A stretch of 64,000 nucleotides of DNA. Origin: UTCFX2 sp963788305. Lineage in GTDB: Bacteria > Chloroflexota > Anaerolineae > Anaerolineales > UBA4823. The stretch covers positions 110,939 through 174,938 of the forward strand of contig CAWBGK010000010.1 in the NCBI GenBank assembly GCA_963788305.1, given 5' to 3'. The position numbers and the translations under genes were made by a program. Below are positions 57,694 to 64,000 of the stretch, piece by piece. Each line of letters starts with the position of its first letter. Positions within the stretch are counted from its first letter, which is position 1. The notes under the pieces are model-generated. The model was given only the letters and a program-made list of their open reading frames with translations. It did no database searches and had not been told where the DNA came from.

Positions 57694-58047
57694 TTACGGA
57701 GCAGTATTGTTCAGAATTTCTTGTTGAATCCGGATAACAGCAGGACCGACAAAAAACACCTGCAGCGCAACCACAGCTACAGCAGCTGCCCCAAGGATCA
57801 ACCCTGCTGCTGCAAACCCTTTCCCGGTTTCTGTCCCAGGATTTTTTCTGATTTGAGACCAGGATACCAGACCCAGGACGGCTGCACAGATCCCCAGCAG
57901 TACAACGATGTATCCGCCCGGATAGACATTAACGGGATCCGTGCGGTAAATTCCAAATATTGGGATGTATAAGACGGCCGCCAGGCCTATGAGTAAGCTA
58001 ATCACAGACAAGGTATTGCGTCTTTTTGGTATGTTCTCCAAACCCAT
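57694..58047 (-). CDS. DUF4190-type two-/three-helix membrane protein
   Basis: 117 residues; ATG 58047 after AAGGAGGTTAAA, so the longer frame is not used. Three hydrophobic helices (VISLLIGLAAVLYIPIFGIY, YIVVLLGICAAVLGLVSW, GFAAAGLILGAAAVAVVAL) with IRKNPGTETGKGFA between: the classic DUF4190 arrangement. Role unknown. Confidence 0.7.
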   Translation of the reverse strand: MGLENIPKRRNTLSVISLLIGLAAVLYIPIFGIYRTDPVNVYPGGYIVVLLGICAAVLGLVSWSQIRKNPGTETGKGFAAAGLILGAAAVAVVALQVFFVGPAVIRIQQEILNNTAP

Positions 58048-58106
58048 TTTAACCTCCTTATTTGTTCGCTCAATCCAGCAGGTGATCTCATCGAACAACC
58101 GTCCTG

Positions 58107-60362
58107 CTATCGGATGAAGAACGGCTTCGGGGTCGGGGGGAGGTCGGTCACCGGCGGCGTCGGAGCGCGGACGACGCCGATCGAGGACTCCCACGGATAG
58201 GTCCGCTTCGCTTCGCCGAAGAAATACAGCTCCATCACGCGGCGGAAGATCGGGGCGGCGACCTCCGAGCCCTCCCCGGCGTTCTCGGCGATCACCACCA
58301 CGGCGACGTCGGGGACGCCCGGGCGGTCTTCTTCACTAGAAGCCTGCAAACCAGGCGTGCGGCGCGCCGGTGGAGTTCGTCGCGGTGCCGGTCTTGCCGG
58401 CGATCCTGGCTTTCAGGTCGCTCAGCGGGCGGAAGGCAGTCCCTTCGGGGCGCTCGCTGTAGATCACGCCGCGCATCGCCTCCTGGATCAGGGCGAGGTT
58501 CGCCGGCGTCAGCGGAAGCCTGCCCTGCTCGTCTTTTTTAAAGGTCGAGCTGGCGCTCCCGTCCGAGGCGACGATCTTCTCGATCAGCTGAGGGCGGTAG
58601 AGGACGCCGCCATTGCCGAGCGCGGCGACGAAGCGCGCCACCTGGAGCGGGGTGACCTGCAGGTCGCCCTGGCCGATGGCGAGGTTGGTGGCGTCCAGCG
58701 GGCTGGCGGGGTCGGGGACGTAGCCGGGCTGTTCGTCGACGCCTTCGATCCCGGTCCCGCTCCCCAGGCCGAAGAGGCGCGCCATCTCGGAGTTCAGGGT
58801 GGGGAGCCCGGCGTTGTACAGGTCGTTGCCGATATGGTAAAACCAGGGGTTGCAGGACTTGATCAGCCCCTGCGGGAGGGTCAGCAGGCCGCTGGGCCGG
58901 GTCTCTTCGTCCTCCTGGAAGTGTTCCCAGGTCCAGTCGTACAGGGTGATCCCGATCAGCTCCGTGAAGGCGTAGCCGCAGTCGTAGGTCGAGTCGCGGG
59001 TGAACCTACCGCTCTCCAGGGCGGAGGCCATGGTGATGAGCTTGAAGACCGAGCCGAGCGGGTACTGGCCTTCGGCCGCCCGGTTGAACTGCGACAGGTC
59101 TTCCTGGGTGATGATCCTGGTCTGGCGGGCCTTCCAGTTGTAATCCTTGTTCTCGATCGCATTCGGGTCGAAGCCCGGCGAGGAGCTCATCGCGAGCACC
59201 CGCCCGCTGTCCAGCTCCATGACGACGATCGCGCCGTAGTAAATCGAAAGCGCTTTCTGGATTTCACGCTGGAAATCCCGCTTTGATCGTCAGGTGGATG
59301 TCCTGGCCGGGCTCGCTGGGGGCGGAAGCGAGCTCGAAGGCGGGCTGCCCGTCCGGGTTGAAGACGTACAGCCTGCCGCCGATCTCCCCGGTCAGCAGCT
59401 GCTCGCCCCAGCCTTCGATCCCCTGGCGGCCGACCTGGTCATTTGCGAGGTAGCCCCGGCGGCGGTAGCTGGAGGTCTCGTCCGGCTGGATGGAGCCGAC
59501 GTAGCCGACCACATGCGGGGCGATCCCGTCGTCGGGGTACACCCGGCGGCTGTATTCGGAGATCACCACCGAGCCGTAGGTCTTGAGCAGCGCGAGGCGC
59601 TCGGGGTCCAGGTCTGCGGGCGCTTCGCCGAGCGGGAGGTACTCGCCGGCAGGGGCGTTCTGGATCAGGTTGGCGATCACGTCGAGGCGGTAGGGGGAAT
59701 AGGCCGACAGCAGCGAAGCCAGCTGCGGGATGCGCTCCCGGTCGACGTAGTCGGGCCAGATGCCGACCGAGACCGCTTCGATCTGGGAGGCGAGCGGATC
59801 GCCGAGCAGGTCGTAGATCGCCGCCCGACCGGACCAGTCGCGCTCGAAACCCAGGGTGCGGCCGCCTTCGAGCTCCGGCAGGGCCAGCTTCGGGTCCCAG
59901 TCCAGGCGCCAGCGCCCCTGCTCGAGCACCCACGGCAGGGTCACCTGGCGCTCGAGCTACCCCGAAGACCGCCGAATGGTAGCTGAGGCGGGCCGGGATT
60001 TCTGCCTGGTGCGGGTCGAGGCGGCTTTCGCCAAGCACGACCTCCAGCTTTTCGACCGCCGCTTCTTCGGCCAGGTTCTGGTAGACCTGGCTGAAGGCTT
60101 CCCGGGTCCAGGCGGAGCGGCTCTGCGAGGACAGCGCGGCGTACATCTCGCCGTAGGCGCCGGCCTGCCAGCTGGAGACGAACTCGCGGGCTGCGTCGTC
60201 CACGGAGGGAGGCCGGGTGAGGCGGAGCTGGGGCTGAGGCAGGGTGGGCGAGGAGGTAGGAAGCGCTTCGACCTGCGGGCGGCCGCAGGCGGTGAGCAGG
60301 AGGGCGGCGACCATCCCAAGGCACAGGAGCATGAGGGCGGGGGGTGAATTGAATTGTCTCAT
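58107..60362 (-). CDS. Penicillin-binding protein, transpeptidase with NTF2-like domain (frameshifted)
   Basis: ATG 60362 (MRQFNSPPALMLL), lipobox LLLTACGR. Order: NTF2-like MecA_N domain (DDAAREFVSSWQAGAYGEMY), dimerisation domain (LIQNAPAGEYLPLGEAPADL), transpeptidase with SxxK as YPLGSVFKLI, SxN as KSCNPWFYHIG and KTG as IAGKTGTATNSTG. After a shift near 58335 it ends VAAPIFRRVMELYFFGE then PTPKPFFIR. Shifts near 59945, 59270, 58335. About 750 residues: PBP2/PBP3-like class B enzyme for peptidoglycan cross-linking, on the outer face of the membrane. Confidence 0.8.
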
Positions 60363-60415
60363 TAAATTCAATTCGATTCAATTCCTGTTTTGAGAGGCCG
60401 CTGAAGGCAAAGGAT

Positions 60416-60444
60416 AGTATAGCACATAAGTTCTATTCCCGCAA
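60416..60444 (-). promoter_or_regulatory. Promoter of the PBP gene with a LexA-like box
   Basis: Minus strand: TTGCGG, 17-nt spacer, TATACT (-10 at 60416-60421). The spacer holds GAACTTATGTGC, one base off GAAC-N4-GTTC, and shares ACATAAGTTCTATT (plus) with the prophage head promoter. Confidence 0.5.
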
Positions 60445-60523
60445 GGGTTTGGGCCGATCCACCACAAGGTGGGAAGGGTCAGGATTCCGCGATCGAGACG
60501 CTGGATGCGGCATCGCTGCAAGG

Positions 60524-60745
60524 TTATCGCAGCAGGCCGGCGAGCGCCCTGCTGACCTGATCATCCGGGTGTCGCGCGACCAGGTCTGCCAGCGATTGGC
60601 GAGGCAGGCGATCGAGGGGATTCTCGCGGTATTCGTCCAGAGGCGGGAATATCCCGAGGCCGTTCAACAGCCTCCTGGTCATCCGTTCGTCGGCCCGCAG
60701 GGCGAGGGAGATTTCGTGGATCGTGTAAGAGGTCTGGGAGGTCAT
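60524..60745 (-). CDS. Small DNA-binding-like protein
   Basis: 73 residues from ATG 60745 (MTSQTSYTIHEISLALRADE), GGAG upstream. YTIHEISLALRADERMTRRL then LNGLGIFPPLDEYRENPLDR looks like a MerR-type or excisionase-like helix-turn-helix with few extra residues; C-terminus LPRQSLADLVARHPDDQVSR. Possibly a regulator of the neighbouring PBP or Rieske gene. Confidence 0.5.
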   Translation of the reverse strand: MTSQTSYTIHEISLALRADERMTRRLLNGLGIFPPLDEYRENPLDRLPRQSLADLVARHPDDQVSRALAGLLR

Positions 60746-60826
60746 GGGAGGCTCCGTTTGTTTTTCCAATTATATGCTGTTAGCGGTCAGGAGGCGACAA
60801 GGGACTGACGTGTTCCAGGGATCGCG

Positions 60827-61241
60827 CTAATCCTTGATCACGACCAGGTCGCCAGCTTCGGTCTTCTCCACAATCAGCATGGGCAGCGGCTCGACGGCCG
60901 GACCTTTGGTGACCTGGCCGTCCTTGTCGTAGCGCGAGCCGTGGCACTGGCAGACGAAGCCCTCGGGTTTCTTCTCGACCGTGCAGCCGAGGTGGGTGCA
61001 GACCATGCTGATCGCGGTGATGCGCGCCTTCATCCCGGACGAGCAGGGCGGGGACATCCGCCAGGACGGTGCGCGAGCCGATCGGGTAGTTGGCCTGCGG
61101 GCCGATCTCATAGCGCTTCGGCGGCGGGGCCGGCGGCTGGTAGCTCAGGAAGCGCAGGACGCCGGCCAGGCCGAGCAGCCCGCTGGCCCAGAGAATGGCT
61201 TTGGTCGAGATCGAGAGGAATTCCTGGCGGTTGATGGTCAT
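60827..61241 (-). CDS. Rieske [2Fe-2S] protein (frameshifted)
   Basis: MTINRQEFLSISTKAILWAS is a Tat-less or N-terminal membrane anchor (LLGLAGVLRFLSY). After a shift near 61035 the cluster motifs CTHLGC and CQCHGS appear (each Cys and His ligating the cluster), with GPAVEPLPMLIVEKTE. About 137 residues. Electron carrier of a bc-type or alternative complex; no cytochrome b gene is adjacent. Confidence 0.8.
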
Positions 61242-61660
61242 TGGTTGTTGGTTGTTGGTTGTTGGTTGTTAGCTGTTAGCTCTTAGCTCTTAGCTAATTA
61301 CGAATTCCTAACCGCTAATTGATAATCGCCAACCTGCATGCGCAGGCAGACTGCTAACCTGCTTGCGCAGGCAGGTTGTTAATTCCTAATTACTGAATGC
61401 TAAAGGCTAATGGCTTGTTTGTCAATTATTAATCGAAGAAGGATGCAAAAGTCTGAATAGGATTCGTCCTCCATCATGTACTCCGTGTCGATTGTATCTA
61501 CCATTTAATAATTCGAGATCTTCGTCTATTCGCGTTTCGAACTATAAAATTTTAGATCCAGCGCCCTGGCAGAATCCAGCTCTGCCTGTCCTTTGTGTTC
61601 TATTCATCTCAGCCGGACCCTGCAGTCAAGCTGTTTTACCTCGTGCGCGTTATCTCCCGA
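61242..61660. other. Low-complexity repeat region
   Basis: 61242-61275 is TTGGTTGTTGG repeated; 61275-61300 TTAGCTGTTAGCTCTTAGC; 61330-61380 two inverted CCTGCNTGCGCAGGCAG hairpins. Families also seen at 20262, 20560 and 21425. No gene. Confidence 0.7.
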
Positions 61661-63182
61661 TCAGGGAACCCGCTTGAATAACCGGACCTTACCTTGCGCC
61701 CAATCGAGGTTGGCAATCAAGGAATAATGATCCTGGATATATCGGACAATTTCTGGAGCTGCTTCTTCTGCGCCCCAAGAATCGCGGAAGTATACCACCC
61801 AATCTGGAGGGTCAGCCTCGAGTGTAGCCAATATTTTGGCTTTTGTCCAATCCAGCAGATACCAGTTGTAATGGAAGATCCAAAATTCTGGCGGCTTGCG
61901 CTGCAGCAGGTAGTAGAGATTTGCCGACGCTTCGTCATCTGGGAAGACGTAGACGCTTTCTGTCTCTCCAATTGTCGATCGAATTTCCTGGGCGAGTGGT
62001 AAAAGATCAGAATATTCGTCGACAAAAGGATGTCGATCTGCTCTGAAAGCCGGACGATAAAAAACACCCGCCTTGACGAAAAAAAAAGCGGAAAAAGCCA
62101 CAACCATGCCAAATGCAAAGATGCGCCACGATCGAAGTTGCCTGAAGGCGTATGAAAGCGTCATTGCGGAGAGCAGCGCCACGACCGGCAAGACAGATTG
62201 CAGATGAAAGAAGGCAAAACGGGGATAGGCAGACACTGCGCCTGTTATCAGGATCAGCAGCCCCAATCCAAAGTTAAGCCAGTTCCGATCCCTTCGACGC
62301 ATGAGATCGAACGCACAGACTGCTGCAAAGGGGACCAGTATAAAGCAGCTCGCGATTCTCCCAACGTCGACGAGCTTAAGGGGTTCAACGCTATAGGTGA
62401 TATATCTCCCTTCGAGATGATACCCAATCACCCAATAGAAAAGATCCGCCAGAGAGCCGGTTTTCGCGTAGTAACCGACTAGAAAAACCAGGATGGGCGC
62501 GACAGCGGCCATTCCGATCACCACCAGCTGACGGATGATCATTGAAGCTGAACGGTGGGTATACCAGCTCGTGAAAACCTGCCAAAAAACAAAGGCGAGA
62601 AAAGCCACAACCGCAGTCTGCTTGATCAGCACTGCAATACCACCTAAAAAGCCGCATAGAATCAATAATTTCGACTTCTGGGGGACACAGGAGGGCTGGT
62701 ATGCAAGTATCCAGATGATGAAAATTGGCGCCAAAAAAGTCTCGTACCAAAGCTTGCCAAAACCGAATGCATGTGACCAAAGTACAAAAAACCAGGCGGC
62801 CCACAGCCCCCAAAGCGGATCAATCTTGCGTGTTCCTGTGATATAAGTCAGAACAGTCGTCAGCGTAATGAGGCTTAACAGCACAAGCTTCGCCAGCTTG
62901 AGACCGTCCGTTTCAAGCTGCCTCAACGCTGCAATTATCATCGGCATCAGCGGGCTGTGAAGATCGACAATGTGTTCGTAGGGGACAAAACCATTTTGCA
63001 GCATCCATGGCTGCAGAACCACGCGTGGTCCCAGCGAAAGATTTCAGCCGACTCCCGTATGCCCAGACTTCGAAAATTATCAAACCCCCCAATCCAAGAG
63101 CGATCACTGCTGGCAGCCAGGACGGATTTTTGTTCTCAGACTCGGCGTTTGAAGGCAGCACTTTGCTTTCGAGCTTCATCAT
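61661..63182 (-). CDS. Membrane glycosyltransferase, PMT_2/GT39-like (frameshifted)
   Basis: Start ATG 63182 or 63179 (MMKLESKVLPSNAESENKNP). A first membrane helix (WLPAVIALGLGGLIIFEVWA) joins, after a shift near 63005, to VVLQPWMLQNGFVPYEHIVD. Catalytic-type Asp in HIVDLHSPLMP, then ~9 membrane helices and a soluble C-terminus (DDEASANLYYLLQRKPPEFW). About 505 residues. Uses a polyprenyl-phosphate sugar to glycosylate proteins or lipids at the outer face; adjacent to a sugar-nucleotide epimerase gene. Confidence 0.75.
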
Positions 63183-63217
63183 CTGGGATTGACCTGCAAA
63201 CTCAGCTCCGCTGGAGG

Positions 63218-64000
63218 CTAAAGTGCAATTCCCTGCTCGATGCACCATGCCAGCGAGCGCCTCATTCCCTCCTCCAGCTCGATTTGCGGGTTATAGCCCA
63301 GCTCGCGCTCGGCTCTGGCGATCGAGCAGGCAATCGTCTTGTTCATCTCGGACAGCACGTGGATCTTCTGCTGGTACATCCCGATCGACTGGATTAAAGA
63401 ATTACACAGTTGGGCGATGTCGCCGGCAATATAGGGCAGTTTCAGACGTTTGTGCGCCACCTTAAGCCCGAACTCCTGTTCCATCAGCCGCTCGACCGTG
63501 TCGATGATCTCGGTCATCGGGTACGGGTGCCGGTCAGCAACCCAGTAGGTCTGCCCATTCGCAGCCGGCGTGCTCTCCGCGAGCAACAACGCCTGACACA
63601 GATTGTCGATGTAAACCATCGAGCGCAGGTTCGTTCCGTCCCCCACGATCGGCGATTTACCGCTGCGGATCATGCGGAAGAAGGTGGTTTGCCGTTCCGG
63701 CTGGCACGGCCCGTAGAACCAGGTCGGGCGCAGGATGACCGTCTCCAGCTTGCCGCGCTTCTGGTATTCGTGGACGGTTTGCTCCATCTGCATTTTGGAG
63801 CGCCCGTAGCTCATGTAAGGGTGATAAGGCGATCTCTCGTCAAACCGGTGATCACGGGATGGATTGACGCCGATCGGTGAGTTGGACGAGACAGCCACAA
63901 CTCGCCTCACGCCCCTGCTGCTCAGCTGCCTGCAGCAGGTTGCGGGTGCCTAGCACGTTGTTGTCGTACAAATCGCGGACGAACAGCCTGGGGTGGATCA
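63218..64000 (-). CDS. NAD-dependent epimerase/dehydratase (partial, frameshifted)
   Basis: Runs off the right edge. VVAVSSNSPIGVNP and, 28 residues on, YMSYGRSKMQME give the SxnYxxxK catalytic pattern; then LRPTWFYGPCQPE, VYIDNLCQALLLA. Extended SDR of the sugar-nucleotide type; the N-terminal Rossmann motif lies outside. A shift near 63910 joins to NNVLGTRNLLQAAEQQG upstream. Likely makes an activated sugar for the neighbouring glycosyltransferase. Confidence 0.75.

Overview
The window looks like part of a bacterial chromosome from an uncultured Chloroflexota, probably Anaerolineae-like. This is an inference. It rests on a GC-rich genome full of very large secreted repeat proteins, an F420-type deazaflavin-dependent nitroreductase, DUF5679 and GYD small proteins, many dispersed palindromic repeats, and a recurring C-terminal tail (YLPxxxR/K) on the secreted proteins. 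Roughly twenty genes are interrupted by single-base shifts that leave good coding sequence on both sides, often in compensating pairs. This pattern suggests uncorrected indels in a long-read or metagenome assembly more than true pseudogenes, so such genes are annotated as one locus with the shift positions given.

Layout. 0.1-11.3 kb: three large exported proteins (a WD-like repeat/PKD protein, a double-domain BMP/PnrA-like binding protein, and a 1570-residue Ig-like array made of 633-bp repeats). 11.5-23.9 kb: a prophage-like island. Replication genes (DnaD-like initiator and a loader-like protein) run leftward and head genes (terminase, M23 peptidase, prohead protease, major capsid, portal, connector) run rightward. 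Between them is a control region with two divergent promoters, each carrying a LexA-type GAAC-N4-GTTC box between -35 and -10, and GGGGGATTT iterons. No tail, integrase or lysogeny repressor gene is visible. 24.1-30.6 kb: a secreted beta protein and a ~1600-residue M4 (thermolysin-family) metalloprotease facing each other across a terminator. 30.8-34 kb: an AT-rich islet of small zinc-finger and membrane proteins. 34-46.8 kb: housekeeping and signalling genes, including a nucleotidyltransferase pair, an FG-GAP protein, an SDR, a ferric-reductase-like/ApbE operon divergent from an OmpR/histidine kinase pair, and a GDSL-like lipoprotein.

46.8-54.2 kb holds the most novel content. A radical SAM/SPASM enzyme is followed by a small helical protein and a Nif11-like leader peptide with a Gly-Gly site and Cys-x-Cys core, which looks like a RiPP locus. 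Next come a GYD protein and a ~1 kb array of 73-bp hairpin repeats with a GIY-YIG nuclease embedded in it. A short Cys/Trp-rich peptide gene (54026-54187) that ordinary gene callers would miss lies further on. 54.6-64 kb: a LigB-type dioxygenase, a deazaflavin reductase/O-methyltransferase/HEAT operon, a penicillin-binding protein with an SOS-like promoter, a Rieske protein, a membrane glycosyltransferase and a truncated sugar epimerase at the edge.

All functional calls come from motif reading alone; no database search was run.
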